The position numbers and the translations under genes are program-made. A stretch of 64,000 nucleotides of DNA, taken from positions 124,001-188,000 of the forward strand of contig NZ_JAADJT010000003.1 in assembly GCF_011090165.1 (NCBI RefSeq). The letters are read 5' to 3'. Origin of the DNA: Duganella aceris. GTDB taxonomy: Bacteria; Pseudomonadota; Gammaproteobacteria; Burkholderiales; Burkholderiaceae_D. Position 1 is the stretch's first letter. Every line of letters begins with the position of its first letter. The notes under the pieces were generated by a model that was not told the DNA's origin, ran no database searches, and saw nothing but the letters and a program-made list of their open reading frames with translations. Below are positions 34,929 through 44,573 of this stretch, piece by piece.

Positions 34929-37747
34929 GGACCGGCAGCCTTTTCCAGCTCGCGCACCAGGCGCGCCACGCGGTCGGACAATTTCTCGGTGCTGAGTTTT
35001 TCGCGGAAACGTTCGACCATCAAGGCGAAGCCGAACGGCGAAGCGCGCTTGGTGGCGTGGTAGCTCAGGTGTCGCGCCTGCAACTCCTGCAAGGTGGCGC
35101 GCAAGCGGCCCAGTTCCAGCTCCTGCTCCAGCACTTCGCGCTGCGCCTGCGTCAGCAGCAGGTTGCCGGCGTCGTGCTGGCTGAACACGGCGAAGAACAG
35201 CGACGACGACGCCTGCAACTGCCGCGCGCTTTTCGGCTGTCCCGGATAGCCCTGGAACACCAGCCCGGCGATGCGCGCGATCTCGCGGAAACGCCGCTGC
35301 GACAGCTCGGTCGCGTTGAGACTGGCCAGCACGTCTTCCAGCAGATGCTCGGTGCTGAACAGCGACGCACGCGAACCATGGCCGACGTTGAACAGCGCGG
35401 CCCAGTCCAGCTCCTGTGGCGACAGCAGCTCGAAGCCGTAGTCGTTGACGGCGATGGAGAACGTCACCGGCGTCACCTGGCCGACGCGATAGGCCAGCAG
35501 CGAGGCCAGTCCCACGTGCACGGCGCGGCCGGCGAACGGGAACATGAACAGATGCCGCCCTTCGCGGCTGTGCATGCTTTCGACCACCGTGGTGTCCGGC
35601 GTCGGCAGCGCCGACCAGCGCTGCTGGATTGCCAGCAGCGGCTTGAGCGCCTGCATTTCCGGGCCGTCGTAGCGGTCCAGCGTGGCCAGCCGCAACTGCT
35701 CCAGCGCCGCGTGCGCCAGCTCCGACGACAACGGCATCTTGCCGCCCTGCCAGCGCGGCACCGCGCCCTTGGCGCCGGTGGCGCGCCGCACGTAGGCGGT
35801 CATTTCATGCAGGCGCACGAATTCCAGGATGCGGCCGGCGAACAAAAAATGATCGCCCTTGCGCAGCCGCGAAATGAACCCTTCTTCGACGCTGCCCAGC
35901 CGGCCGCCGCTCAGGTACTTCACTTGCAGCGACGACTCGGAGACGATGGTGCCGATGCCCATCCGATGCCGTCGTCCCAGCGCGACGTCGGGCACGCGGT
36001 AGACGCCGTCGTCGTCCGGCAGCACGCGGCGGTATTCGGGATACACGGCCAGCGTCTGCCCGCCGCGCGCGACAAAGTCCAGCGCCCATTGCCATTCATC
36101 GTCGCGCAGCTCGCGGTAGGACCAGGCGGTGCGCACTTCGGCCAGCAGTTCCTCGGAGCGGAAGCCGCCGCCCAGCGCGATCGTCACCAGGTGCTGCACC
36201 AGCACGTCGAGCGGCTTGTCCGGCACCGGGCGCGCCTCGATGTCGCGTTCCGCCACCGCCTGCCTGGCGCCGGCCGCTTCCAGCAGTTCCAGGCTGTGGG
36301 TCGGCACCAGCGTCAGCCGCGAAACGCGTCCCGGCGCGTGGCCGCTGCGGCCGGCGCGTTGCAGCAGCCGCGCGATGCCTTTGGCGCTGCCGATCTGCAG
36401 CACGCGTTCAACCGGCAGGAAGTCGACGCCGAGGTCGAGGCTGGAGGTGCAGACCACGGCTTTCAGCTGGCCTTGTTTCAGGCCTTGCTCGACCCAGTCG
36501 CGCACTTCCTTGTCCAGCGAGCCGTGGTGCAGCGCGATCAGGCCGGCCCAGTCGGGCCGTGCGTCGAGCAGGTGCTGATACCACAGCTCCGCTTGCGAGC
36601 GGGTGTTGGTGAAGACCAGCGTGGCGTTGTGCTGTTCGATTTCGGCGATCACCGGCGCCAGCATTTGCAGGCCGAGGTGACCGCCCCAGGGGAAGCGCGA
36701 CGGGTTTTGCGGAATCAGCGTGTCGACCACGATCTCCTTGGCGATGTGGCCTTCGACGATGACGCCGACCGGCATCAATGCTTCGCGGGCGCGGCTCAGG
36801 TTGCCCAGCGTGGCCGACAGGCCCCAGACCAACAGCGCCGGGTTCCAGCGGCGCAGGCGGGCGAGCGCCAGCTGGGTTTGCACGCCGCGCTTGTTGCCCA
36901 TCAGCTCGTGCCATTCGTCGATGATGATCATGTCCAGGCGCGCGAACTGGGTGGCGGCTTCCGGTTTGCTGAGCAGCAGGGTCAGGCTTTCCGGGGTGGT
37001 GATCAGGGTGTCGGGCAGGTTCTTGTTCTGCCGGGCGCGTTGGGCGGAGCCGGTGTCGCCGGTGCGTGCTTCGATGGTCAGGGTGGGCATCAGTGCGGTG
37101 GCGGCGTCCTGCAGGGCGCGCAGGGTGTCGGCGGCCAGTGCGCGCATTGGTGTGATCCACAGGATTTTGAGGCCGGGCTTGGGGCGGGTGCTGGTCGCGG
37201 CGGCGGCGGCGCGCTGTAAGGCGGCCAGCCAGAGCGCATAGGTCTTACCGGAGCCGGTGCTGGCGTGCAGCAGGCCCGACTCGCCGCGCGCGGCCGCCGC
37301 CCACACCTCGCGCTGGAACGGGAAGACGCTCCAGCCGCGCGACGCGAACCAGGCCTCGCGCGGATCGCCGCTGGCCGCAGCGATGGGCGCGGAGGTCCGC
37401 GCGGCACGTTTGGCGCGCGCAGGAGGCGCAGTCGCGGGCGCTGCGGCGGAGACAGCGGGCACGATGGCATGTGCTGCGGCGACACGCGCGATGGCGGTCG
37501 CGCCAGCGGCGGCAGCGGCGGCAGCGGCGGCGGGCACAATGGCATCCGCTGCGGCGACACGCGCAATGGCGGTCGCGCCAGCGGCGGCGGCGGCGGCGGG
37601 CACAATGGCATCTTCTGCGGCGACGCGCGCGATGGCGGTCGCGCCAGCGGCGGCGGGCGCAGTGGCGGTCGCAACGGCCGTTCCTGGCGACGTTGGGGTG
37701 GGGGCGCTTTTGGGGAGGCGGCGCGGGCGGGGGACGCGCGCGTTCAT
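34925..37747 (-). CDS. Ligase-associated Lhr-type DEXH-box helicase
   Basis: The 940-residue superfamily 2 helicase has the Walker [11 protein letters not shown] (near 160), DEWHELMG (motif II), SATLGN (motif III), and a C-terminal RecA domain with [11 protein letters not shown] and [11 protein letters not shown]. It is followed by the Lhr winged-helix and beta-barrel core. Lhr-core helicases translocate on single-stranded DNA and unwind duplexes. Homology starts only near residue 130. The first 120 residues are Ala-rich, with three near-identical copies of a [11 protein letters not shown]2-AIVPA unit. The ATG overlaps the ligase stop by four bases, so this unusual N-terminus appears to be translated. 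Confidence 0.93.
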   Translation of the reverse strand: MNARVPRPRRLPKSAPTPTSPGTAVATATAPAAAGATAIARVAAEDAIVPAAAAAAGATAIARVAAADAIVPAAAAAAAAAGATAIARVAAAHAIVPAVSAAAPATAPPARAKRAARTSAPIAAASGDPREAWFASRGWSVFPFQREVWAAAARGESGLLHASTGSGKTYALWLAALQRAAAAATSTRPKPGLKILWITPMRALAADTLRALQDAATALMPTLTIEARTGDTGSAQRARQNKNLPDTLITTPESLTLLLSKPEAATQFARLDMIIIDEWHELMGNKRGVQTQLALARLRRWNPALLVWGLSATLGNLSRAREALMPVGVIVEGHIAKEIVVDTLIPQNPSRFPWGGHLGLQMLAPVIAEIEQHNATLVFTNTRSQAELWYQHLLDARPDWAGLIALHHGSLDKEVRDWVEQGLKQGQLKAVVCTSSLDLGVDFLPVERVLQIGSAKGIARLLQRAGRSGHAPGRVSRLTLVPTHSLELLEAAGARQAVAERDIEARPVPDKPLDVLVQHLVTIALGGGFRSEELLAEVRTAWSYRELRDDEWQWALDFVARGGQTLAVYPEYRRVLPDDDGVYRVPDVALGRRHRMGIGTIVSESSLQVKYLSGGRLGSVEEGFISRLRKGDHFLFAGRILEFVRLHEMTAYVRRATGAKGAVPRWQGGKMPLSSELAHAALEQLRLATLDRYDGPEMQALKPLLAIQQRWSALPTPDTTVVESMHSREGRHLFMFPFAGRAVHVGLASLLAYRVGQVTPVTFSIAVNDYGFELLSPQELDWAALFNVGHGSRASLFSTEHLLEDVLASLNATELSQRRFREIARIAGLVFQGYPGQPKSARQLQASSSLFFAVFSQHDAGNLLLTQAQREVLEQELELGRLRATLQELQARHLSYHATKRASPFGFALMVERFREKLSTEKLSDRVARLVRELEKAAGP
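37439..37645 (-). repeat. Three tandem repeats in the helicase N-terminus
   Basis: Residues 35-103 of the helicase comprise three copies of [10 protein letters not shown](E/A)(D/H)-AIVPA, joined by alanine runs of different length (6, 9 and mixed). The DNA copies are highly similar, as expected from recent slippage or unequal crossover. The repeats stay in frame. Confidence 0.85.
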
Positions 37748-39375
37748 GGCGCGGCCAGCAGGCTTTTCAACGAATCCAGCGTATCGGCCTCCTCCACCGT
37801 CTTATCCTCGCGCCGGCGCAGGATGCGCGGGAAACGCACCGCGATGCCCGACTTGTGGCGCGGCGAGCTGGCGATGCCTTCGAAGCCGATCTCGAACACC
37901 ATGCTCGGCGTGACGCTGCGCACCGGACCAAACTTCTCGATCGTGGTCTTGCGGATCGCCTGGTCGACCTGCGCGATCTCGAGATCCGTCAACCCCGAAT
38001 ACGCCTTGGCGAACGGCACCAGCTTGCGCTCGCCCTCGCCGCCATCCTCCCACACCGCGAAGGTGTAGTCGGTGTACAGCGACGCGCGCCGGCCATGCCC
38101 GCTCTGCGCATAAATCAGCACCGCATCGACACTGTACGGATCGATCTTCCACTTCCACCACGTGCCGACATTCTTGGTCCTGCCGACGCCGTACCGCGCA
38201 TCGCGCGCCTTCAACATCATGCCCTCCACACCGCGCTCGCGCGACTCGGTGCGAATCAACGCCAGCTGCTCCCAACTGTCGGCGACGATCACCGGCGCCA
38301 GGCGCAACTGCGGCGCACGCTGCTGCGCGGCGACCAGTCGCTCCAGCAGCGCGCGACGCTCCGATTGCGGCAAGTCGCGCAGATCGCGTCCCTCGAACTC
38401 CAGCAGATCGTAAGCCACCAGCACCGCCGGCAACTCGCCCAGCAAGCGCGCCGACACCTGCTTGCGCCCCATGCGCTTTTGCAGCGCCGCGAACGGCGCC
38501 GGCGCGTGGCCGCCGTGCCAGATCAGGATCTCGCCGTCGATGACCACGCCGTCCGGCAGCTTCAGCACCGCCAGCTCCGGAAAACGCTCGGTGATCAAAT
38601 CCTCGCCGCGCGACCACAGGAAATTCTGCCCGCCCCGGCTGACCAGCTGGGCGCGCATGCCGTCGTATTTCCATTCGACCTGCCAGTCCGACAGCTCGCC
38701 CAGCGTGGCCGGATCGCTCTGCAACGGGTGGGCCAGGAAAAAGGGATACGGCTGGCCGCCGCGCTGTTCATGTTCCTCGGGCGCGTGCGCCGCGATCAAT
38801 TGCAAAAATCCGGCGGCGGTCGGGCTGACGCTGCCGTCGGTCCAGCCCATCAGGCGCTGCGAAATCACCTTGCCGTCCAGGCCCGCCACCGCGCTCAGCG
38901 CGCGCGTCACCAGCAGCCGCGAGACGCCGACGCGGAAACCGCCGCCGATCAATTTGGTCAGCAGGAAGCGCTCGCGCGTGTCGAGCTGGTCCCAGTACAA
39001 CAGCATCGCGGCGCGGATCGCTTCCGGCGCGGCGCCGCGCAGCGGTGCGATACCGAGCTCGATCCAATCGGCCAGGCCGATGTCGCTCGGCTGCTTGGGC
39101 GGCGGCAGGATCAGCGCGATGGTCTCGGCCAGATCGCCGACCGCGTGGTAGCACTCGTCGAACAGCCACTCGTCCAGGCCGGAATATTCGATCGCGAACT
39201 GGCGCAGCAGCTTGGTCGGCACCGCCTGGCGCGGCTTGCCGCCGGCCAGAAAATAGACCGCCCACGCCGCGTCCTGCGGCGCGGCCGTGCTGAAGTAGGC
39301 TTGCAACGCCGCCAGCTTGCGGCTGGTCGCGGTGGTCTCGTCAAGCTCGGCGTAGAGGCGGGCGAATTCACGCAT
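37744..39375 (-). CDS. ATP-dependent DNA ligase of the Lhr cluster
   Basis: The 543-residue ligase has an N-terminal helical DNA-binding domain (about 1-200), then the nucleotidyltransferase domain with Lys236 in EWKYDGMR (motif I, K-x-DG) and [18 protein letters not shown] and KWKID (later motifs). A C-terminal OB domain ends in [14 protein letters not shown]. It seals DNA nicks with ATP, in addition to the NAD-dependent LigA expected elsewhere. ATG at 39375 was chosen because homology starts at [12 protein letters not shown]; it overlaps the exonuclease stop by eight bases. Upstream reading gives a basic non-homologous stretch. Confidence 0.94.
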   Translation of the reverse strand: MREFARLYAELDETTATSRKLAALQAYFSTAAPQDAAWAVYFLAGGKPRQAVPTKLLRQFAIEYSGLDEWLFDECYHAVGDLAETIALILPPPKQPSDIGLADWIELGIAPLRGAAPEAIRAAMLLYWDQLDTRERFLLTKLIGGGFRVGVSRLLVTRALSAVAGLDGKVISQRLMGWTDGSVSPTAAGFLQLIAAHAPEEHEQRGGQPYPFFLAHPLQSDPATLGELSDWQVEWKYDGMRAQLVSRGGQNFLWSRGEDLITERFPELAVLKLPDGVVIDGEILIWHGGHAPAPFAALQKRMGRKQVSARLLGELPAVLVAYDLLEFEGRDLRDLPQSERRALLERLVAAQQRAPQLRLAPVIVADSWEQLALIRTESRERGVEGMMLKARDARYGVGRTKNVGTWWKWKIDPYSVDAVLIYAQSGHGRRASLYTDYTFAVWEDGGEGERKLVPFAKAYSGLTDLEIAQVDQAIRKTTIEKFGPVRSVTPSMVFEIGFEGIASSPRHKSGIAVRFPRILRRREDKTVEEADTLDSLKSLLAAP

Positions 39376-40531
39376 GACGGGCTTCCGTCGCGTCGATGTC
39401 GCCACCGGCATGCGCCGCCGAGGACGAATCCGCCGCACCGGCGCCCGCGTCGGCACGGCCCGCCGGCGCCGCCTGGCCGGCCGCACGAGCGGCGTCGGGC
39501 GGACCGGCCGAGTCGGCGTCGACAGTGCCCGGCTCGGCCGCCTCCGATGCCTCATCATCGCCATATTCGGTATCGAAGCCACTGGCCTGCAAGCCCTGTT
39601 GCTGCAACCAGCGCACCAGCACCGGAATCGATCCATGGGTGACGATCACGCGCTGCGCGCCGGTGGCGTTGATCGCCTCCATCAGCCCCGGCCAATCCGC
39701 ATGATCCGACAGCACAAAACCGCGATCGACGCCGCGCCGCCGTCGCGCCCCGCGCAACTGCATCCAGCCGCTGGCGAACGCATCGCTGAAATCGCCGAAG
39801 CGCTTGACCCACGGCGACCCGGCCGCCGCCGGCGGCGCGATCACCATCGAGGTCCCGATCGCGTTCTTGGCCACATCCTGCACCATCACGGTCGGCGGCA
39901 GATACACCCCCTCGTCCCTGTAGACCTGGTTCAAGGTCTGCACCGCGCCATGGCAAATGATCGGACCGATGTCGGGATCGAGCCCGCTGAGGATGCGTTG
40001 CGCCTTGCCGAAGCTGTAGCACTGCATGACACTGGCCCGTCCCTGCTCCGCATTGGCGCGCCACCAGGCATTGATGTCGTCGTAGACCTCCTGCTGCGGC
40101 TGCCAACGATAGACCGGCAGCCCGAAGGTGGACTCGGTGATGAAAGTATCGCAGCGCACCGGCTCGAAGCCCGCGCAAGTGCTGTCGGGTTCGATCTTGT
40201 AGTCGCCCGACGCCACCCACACCTCGCCGCGATGCTCGATGCGCACCTGCGCCGAGCCCAGCACATGGCCGGCCGGATGCAGCGACACCGTGACGCCGTT
40301 GTGCACCACCGTCTCGCCGTAGGCCAGACCGTCGATATGGATCGGGCCGAGCCGCGACTTGATGATGTTCACGCCCGGCGTCGCCGCGAGGTAATGCCGG
40401 TGTCCGCTGCGCGAATGGTCGCCATGGGCGTGCGTGATCACCGCGCGGTCGACCGGCAGCCAAGGATCGATGTAAAACTGTCCCGGGACGCAATACAGCC
40501 CTTCCTTGCGCACTATCACCATATCGGACAT
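39368..40531 (-). CDS. Ligase-associated metallo-beta-lactamase-fold exonuclease
   Basis: The 387-residue protein has the beta-lactamase-fold metal site His34, His36, Asp38 and His39 in THAHGDHS, followed by the beta-CASP-type segments ITESTFGLP and CYSFGKAQRIL and the C-terminal VLSDHADW and VTHGS. Related proteins in this cluster are 5'-end DNA exonucleases. The C-terminal 55 residues (from about 333) form an Ala/Asp/Gly-rich low-complexity tail that is probably dispensable. It is the first gene of the repair operon. The start at 40531 fits the family, with a preceding gap of 83 bases. Confidence 0.92.
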   Translation of the reverse strand: MSDMVIVRKEGLYCVPGQFYIDPWLPVDRAVITHAHGDHSRSGHRHYLAATPGVNIIKSRLGPIHIDGLAYGETVVHNGVTVSLHPAGHVLGSAQVRIEHRGEVWVASGDYKIEPDSTCAGFEPVRCDTFITESTFGLPVYRWQPQQEVYDDINAWWRANAEQGRASVMQCYSFGKAQRILSGLDPDIGPIICHGAVQTLNQVYRDEGVYLPPTVMVQDVAKNAIGTSMVIAPPAAAGSPWVKRFGDFSDAFASGWMQLRGARRRRGVDRGFVLSDHADWPGLMEAINATGAQRVIVTHGSIPVLVRWLQQQGLQASGFDTEYGDDEASEAAEPGTVDADSAGPPDAARAAGQAAPAGRADAGAGAADSSSAAHAGGDIDATEARHA

Positions 40532-40614
40532 AAGCGGCTTTCAAATAACGATAGCCGATTCTGTCTGGGCCGCAATATCCTGTCTGTCAGCTGCCGCACC
40601 GATACCGCCGGTCG

Positions 40615-40797
40615 CTAAGGCTCGATCAGCTCCGCCATGAAATCGATATTGTCATCCTCCTCCGCATAAATGACGACATGTTCCGCTCCCACCATCAGCA
40701 TCGCCTCGATCTCGGGCGACTGCGCCGGTGGTAACTCGCTGCACATCCTGCACGCCCCCTGAGGCGGTTGAACTGTGTATTTTTTTCTGGTTGGCAT
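40615..40797 (-). CDS. Small hypothetical protein with CxxC-like pair
   Basis: The 60-residue product starts MPTRKKYTVQPPQGACRMCSELPPAQ and ends with an acidic segment (VVIYAEEDDNIDFMAELIEP). Cys16 and Cys19 form a C-x2-C pair, compatible with a metal site. No family is recognised. The ribosome site is weak (GGAAAT). It lies upstream of, and on the same strand as, the exonuclease, 83 bases away, so it could belong to the repair operon. Coding status is likely but not proven. Confidence 0.55.
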   Translation of the reverse strand: MPTRKKYTVQPPQGACRMCSELPPAQSPEIEAMLMVGAEHVVIYAEEDDNIDFMAELIEP

Positions 40798-40992
40798 GGT
40801 ATTTCCATCTTCCCGGGTCGACGATCACTTCCACCAGAGTAGCGCGCACACCCCGCGCGCGCCATCGGACACTGCCTACAAATGGCGTAGGAGTGCCGTG
40901 TAAAACCACTAGGAGCGGCGGGCCCTGGCATGCAGGCCGGGAGCGGATCGGCTACCATATAGCCCTCAGCGCCACTTATTTGACAGAAGATC

Positions 40993-41499
40993 ATGACTTT
41001 CACCATCAGCGACACCACCTACGGCACCGACACGCCCGCCGCCAAAAACGCCATGTATGACGATCTGCGCCCGCAACTGCAGGGCCTGTTGCACGGCGAA
41101 AGCGACCTGATCGCCAACACCGCCAACTTCAGTTCGCTGGTGTTCAACAGCATGCCGGGTCTGAACTGGGCCGGTTTCTACTTCCTCAAGGGCGACGAGC
41201 TGGTGCTGGGGCCGTTCCAGGGCAAGCCGGCCTGCATCCGCATCAAGAAGGGGCGCGGCGTCTGCGGCACCACGGTAGTGGAAGGCAAATCCATCGTCGT
41301 GCCGGACGTGCACGCCTTCCCGGGCCACATCGCCTGCGACGTCAACTCGCGCTCGGAGCTGGTGGTGCCGGTGCGCGGTGCGGACGGCGCCATCGTCGGC
41401 GTGTTCGACCTCGACAGCCCACATCCCAACCGCTTCGACCAGACCGACGCCGACGGCATCGAATCGCTGGTCAAGCTGCTCGAAGCCACTTTGGCTTAA
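40993..41499 (+). CDS. msrC: Free methionine-(R)-sulfoxide reductase (GAF fold)
   Basis: The 168-residue GAF-domain enzyme keeps the three cysteines of fRMsr: Cys81 (KPACIRI), Cys91 (GVCGT) and Cys115 (HIACD). Their spacing is the same as E. coli Cys84, Cys94 and Cys118. NWAGFYFL and FDLDSPHPNRFDQTDADGIE are also conserved. It reduces free methionine-R-sulfoxide and protects against oxidants. A CCTAC-N7-GTAGG inverted repeat lies at 40875-40891, about 100 bases upstream. Its stop codon overlaps that of the convergent sigma factor gene by four bases. Confidence 0.95.
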   Translation: MTFTISDTTYGTDTPAAKNAMYDDLRPQLQGLLHGESDLIANTANFSSLVFNSMPGLNWAGFYFLKGDELVLGPFQGKPACIRIKKGRGVCGTTVVEGKSIVVPDVHAFPGHIACDVNSRSELVVPVRGADGAIVGVFDLDSPHPNRFDQTDADGIESLVKLLEATLA

Positions 41500-42761
41500 A
41501 TCCCCCCGGCGCGCGCCAGCAGCAGCTGGCGTTCGCGCTCGTTCTGTGTCAGGCCGGCGGCGCGTTCGAATTCGCGCCGCGCCTCGGCGTGCCGGCCCAG
41601 CTTGGCCAGCAGGTCGCCGCGCACGCTCGGCAGCAAATGGTAGTGCTTGAGCGCCGGCGCTTCCAGCAGGCCGTCCACCACCTCCAACCCCGCCGCCGGA
41701 CCATACGCCATCGATAGCGCCACCGCGCGGTTCAGCTCCACCACCGGCGACGGCGCCAGCTGCGACAAGGCGTCGTACAGCGCGGCGATGCGTTGCCAGT
41801 CGGTGTCCGCCGCCAGCCTGGCGCGCGCGTGGCAGGCGGCGATCGCGGCCTGCAAGCCGTATGGCCCCAGGCCTCGCCCGCTGCGTTCGGCGCGCGCCAA
41901 GGCCGCCAGCCCGCGCCGGATCAGCAGCTGGTCCCAGCGCGAGCGGTCCTGTTCCAGCAGCAGTATCGGTTCCCCCGTCGGTCCGACCCGGGCGCGCGTG
42001 CGCGACGATTGGATCTCCATCAGCGCCGCCAGACCGTGCACCTCGGCCTCGTCCGGCATCAGCCCGGCCAGGATGCGGCCCAGCCGCAGCGCTTCCTCGC
42101 ACAGCGCCGGCCGCATCCAGTCGGCGCCGGCGCTGGCGGAATAGCCTTCGTTGTAAATCAAATAGATCACTTGCAGCACCGACGCCAGCCGCTCCACCAG
42201 CTCGTGCGCGCGCGGCGCTTCGAACGCGACCTTGGCCTCGGCCAGCGTGCGCTTGGCGCGCACGATGCGCTGCGCCACCGTCGCTTCCGCCACCAGGAAG
42301 GCGCGGGCGATTTCCTCGGTGCTCAAGCCGCCCAGCAGCCGCAAGGTCAGCGCGACCCGGCCGTCGGTCGGCAGCACCGGGTGGCAGGCGATGAAGACCA
42401 GCCGCAGCAGATCGTCGCCGATGTCGTTTTCCAGCGCGTCGGCCACCGCCGCGTCCAGCGCCGGCGCGGCGTCCTGCAACTGCGCTTCGATTTCGTAGGT
42501 GAGTTCGGGCTCTTTTTGTTGATGCAGCTGGCGCCGGCGCAGCACGTCCAGCGCGCGGTTCTTCGCCACCGTCATCAGCCACGCCGCCGGCTGTTCGGGC
42601 ACGCCGGTTTGCGGCCAGCGCTCCAGCGCCAGCACCAGCGCGTCCTGCGCCAGTTCCTCGGCCTGGCCGACGTCGCGCAGCATGCGCGCCAGCACGGCGA
42701 TGATCCTGGCGGATTCCATCCGCCACACCGCGACCACGATCTTGTCGACGTCAGCGGCCAC
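41496..42761 (-). CDS. ECF RNA polymerase sigma factor, ECF42 type
   Basis: The 421-residue sigma factor has sigma-2 (about 1-75, QAEELAQDALVLALERWP and AWLMTVAKNRALDVLRR) and sigma-4 (RLLGGLSTEEIARAFLVAEATVAQRIVRAKRTL) regions. A long C-terminal extension of about 230 residues includes YLIYNEGYSAS, ILLLEQDRSRWD and TPR-like helices (EFERAAGL). This extension and the neighbouring DGPF/YCII genes identify group ECF42, which lacks an anti-sigma factor. The start is GTG at 42761, 11 bases inside the end of the YCII gene, so the two are translationally coupled. Its targets are probably the adjacent YCII genes. Confidence 0.93.
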   Translation of the reverse strand: MAADVDKIVVAVWRMESARIIAVLARMLRDVGQAEELAQDALVLALERWPQTGVPEQPAAWLMTVAKNRALDVLRRRQLHQQKEPELTYEIEAQLQDAAPALDAAVADALENDIGDDLLRLVFIACHPVLPTDGRVALTLRLLGGLSTEEIARAFLVAEATVAQRIVRAKRTLAEAKVAFEAPRAHELVERLASVLQVIYLIYNEGYSASAGADWMRPALCEEALRLGRILAGLMPDEAEVHGLAALMEIQSSRTRARVGPTGEPILLLEQDRSRWDQLLIRRGLAALARAERSGRGLGPYGLQAAIAACHARARLAADTDWQRIAALYDALSQLAPSPVVELNRAVALSMAYGPAAGLEVVDGLLEAPALKHYHLLPSVRGDLLAKLGRHAEARREFERAAGLTQNERERQLLLARAGGI

Positions 42762-43563
42762 GGGCGGCTTTGCTGAAGGCGTTGCGCAGCCCCGCCTCCA
42801 GCAGTTCGGCGCGCAGCCGTTCTTCCGCGGCGCGCATCTCCGGCGTGAATTCCTGGTGCGCGATGCGCTCGCACGCTTCGCGGATCTCCAGCGTCAAATC
42901 GCCCGGACTCGGATACGGATAGGTCTTGGCCCAGGCGATGGCGTCCTCGCGCGACGCCGCCTGCACCATCCAGTAACCGGCGATCAGTTCCTTCACTTCG
43001 GTGAACGGGCCGTCCACCACCGTGGTCCTGGAGTTGGCATAGTGGACGCGCGCGGCGGAGGCGCTGGCCTTGAGCCCCTCCCCCGCCAGCAGCACGCCCT
43101 GCAGCACGCCCGCTTCGTTGGTGGCGTTCATGATGTCGATCACCTCCGGCGGCGGCGACATGCCGGATTCGGCATCGGCGTCGGAGCGGATGAACACCAC
43201 GTAGCGCGTCAAGTCCTCCCTGCGCTGCGGGATGTTGCCGGCCGCCGTGCCGCGCTCGTCGAAGCCGATGCAATCGCCGGCGCAACCGGCGTCGCGGATT
43301 TCATACACCGCGCCGCTGTCGAACAGCGGCCACCAGCGCACCTGCTCGATGCAGTCCTCGCGCGACGCCGCTTCGATCAGCGTGAAGCCGGCGATCAGCT
43401 CCTTCGGCGGAAACGGGCCTTTGACTTCGCTCCAGACGCCGTCGCGCCGCAGCAGCCGCACCGCCTCCGCGCTGGGCCGCAGAAACGTGCCCGGCTCCAG
43501 CGCCGGCGGCTGGATGCCCCGTTCCGTGCTTTGGTTGGCGCGGCGCAGTACCATGAATTCCAT
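42751..43563 (-). CDS. Tandem YCII/DGPF-domain fusion protein
   Basis: The 270-residue protein has two YCII-like units. The second, about 120-225, has an intact DGPF motif (VVDGPFTEVKELIAGYWMVQAASREDAIAWAKTYP). The first, about 1-95, is a variant (VKGPFPPKELIAGFTLIEAASREDCIEQVRWWP) with Lys for the Asp of DGPF and a missing N-terminal strand. YCII/DGPF proteins are small alpha/beta proteins commonly clustered with ECF42 sigma factors; their reaction is unknown. Usual members are single-domain (about 110-140 residues), so this looks like a duplication and fusion. A GGAG site precedes ATG at 43563. Confidence 0.9.
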   Translation of the reverse strand: MEFMVLRRANQSTERGIQPPALEPGTFLRPSAEAVRLLRRDGVWSEVKGPFPPKELIAGFTLIEAASREDCIEQVRWWPLFDSGAVYEIRDAGCAGDCIGFDERGTAAGNIPQRREDLTRYVVFIRSDADAESGMSPPPEVIDIMNATNEAGVLQGVLLAGEGLKASASAARVHYANSRTTVVDGPFTEVKELIAGYWMVQAASREDAIAWAKTYPYPSPGDLTLEIREACERIAHQEFTPEMRAAEERLRAELLEAGLRNAFSKAARGR

Positions 43564-43602
43564 CGCATACTCCTGAGCTGATATGCCTCTACGTTAGCAG
43601 CA

Positions 43603-44016
43603 TCAGATCCGCGCGCGCAAGGCTTCTTCCTGCGCGACCAGCTCCGGTGTGGCGGCTTCGCCGAAATCCTCCATGTCATACACCTGCCGGATCTCGATCT
43701 CGGACGGGCCTTCCATCGGATTCGGACAACGCTTCATCCATTCGATGGCCTCCTCCTTCGATTTCACCTGGATCAGCCAGAAGCCGGCGACCAGTTCCCT
43801 GGTCGCGGCGAACGGGCCGTCGACGACGGTGCGCGTGGCGCCGTCGAAGCGGATGCGCGCGCCCTTGGAACTCGGGTGCAGCCCTTCGCCGGCCAGCAGC
43901 ACGCCGGCGTTGACCAGCTCCTCGTTGAACTTGCCCATCGCCGTCATCAGCTCCACGCTGGGCAGCTTGCCGGCTTCGGATTCCTCGGTGGCTTTTACGA
44001 TGATCATGAAACGCAT
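43603..44016 (-). CDS. YCII/DGPF-domain protein
   Basis: The 137-residue protein starts MRFMIIVKATEESEAGKLP and has VVDGPFAATRELVAGFWLIQVKSKEEAIEWMKRCPNP, the intact YCII/DGPF core. It is a typical single-domain companion of ECF42 sigma factors. A strong AAGGAGG site precedes the ATG. It lies ten bases after the VOC gene and about 40 bases before the tandem YCII gene, so the four genes VOC, YCII, tandem YCII and sigma form one unit. Confidence 0.93.
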   Translation of the reverse strand: MRFMIIVKATEESEAGKLPSVELMTAMGKFNEELVNAGVLLAGEGLHPSSKGARIRFDGATRTVVDGPFAATRELVAGFWLIQVKSKEEAIEWMKRCPNPMEGPSEIEIRQVYDMEDFGEAATPELVAQEEALRARI

Positions 44017-44026
44017 GGCGTCCTCC

Positions 44027-44488
44027 TTATTGACCGGACGGCATTTGCTGCTTCATCGCTTCCATCATCTCTTCCGGCGTCATGTCCTTGATGTGGGTGG
44101 CGATCGACCAGTGGTGACCGAAGGGATCGGTGACCTGACTGTAGCGGTCGCCCCAGAACATGTCGGCCGGCTCCATCCGGACCGTGGCGCCCGCGTCGAT
44201 GGCCTGCTTGAACGAGGCGTCGACGTCCGGCACGTTCAGATGCAGCGTCACCGGGCTGCCCTTGAGCGCCTTCGGTCCCAGGCCGCCGTATTCGGGGAAG
44301 TCGTCGGCCAGCATGACGTTGGAATCGCCGATGGTCATGGCGGCGTGCATCAGGCGCCCGCCCGGTCCCGGCATGCGCATCGTCTCGACCGCGTTGAAGG
44401 CTTTTTTATAGAACTCCAGCGCGTCGGCCGCGCCCTCGCAGACCAGGTGCGGGGTCACGGTATTCATGGTCGGCAATTTTTCAGTCAT
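44027..44488 (-). CDS. VOC-family protein (PhnB-like)
   Basis: The 153-residue glyoxalase/bleomycin-resistance-fold protein contains TPHLVCEGAADALEFYKKAFNAVE, MHAAMTIGDSNVMLADDFPEYG and DRYSQVTDPFGHHWSIATHI, in the PhnB/YdcJ-like pattern. The residues used for metal binding in glyoxalase I are not all obvious. VOC proteins of this kind often accompany DGPF proteins in ECF42 loci. It is the first gene of the unit, with a good AAAGGAGAT site. Confidence 0.9.
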   Translation of the reverse strand: MTEKLPTMNTVTPHLVCEGAADALEFYKKAFNAVETMRMPGPGGRLMHAAMTIGDSNVMLADDFPEYGGLGPKALKGSPVTLHLNVPDVDASFKQAIDAGATVRMEPADMFWGDRYSQVTDPFGHHWSIATHIKDMTPEEMMEAMKQQMPSGQ

Positions 44489-44573
44489 GATGATCTCCTT
44501 TGTGTGGGTGGGCCGAGTAAAACATCACTCTACCTCCACGACGAATCGGCGCAGCGGAAATCGACACGATTTT

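Noticed and set aside
37439..37645. Repeated units considered as a CRISPR array
   Set aside because: The repeats are in frame inside a coding region, have no unique spacers of constant length, and there are no cas genes.
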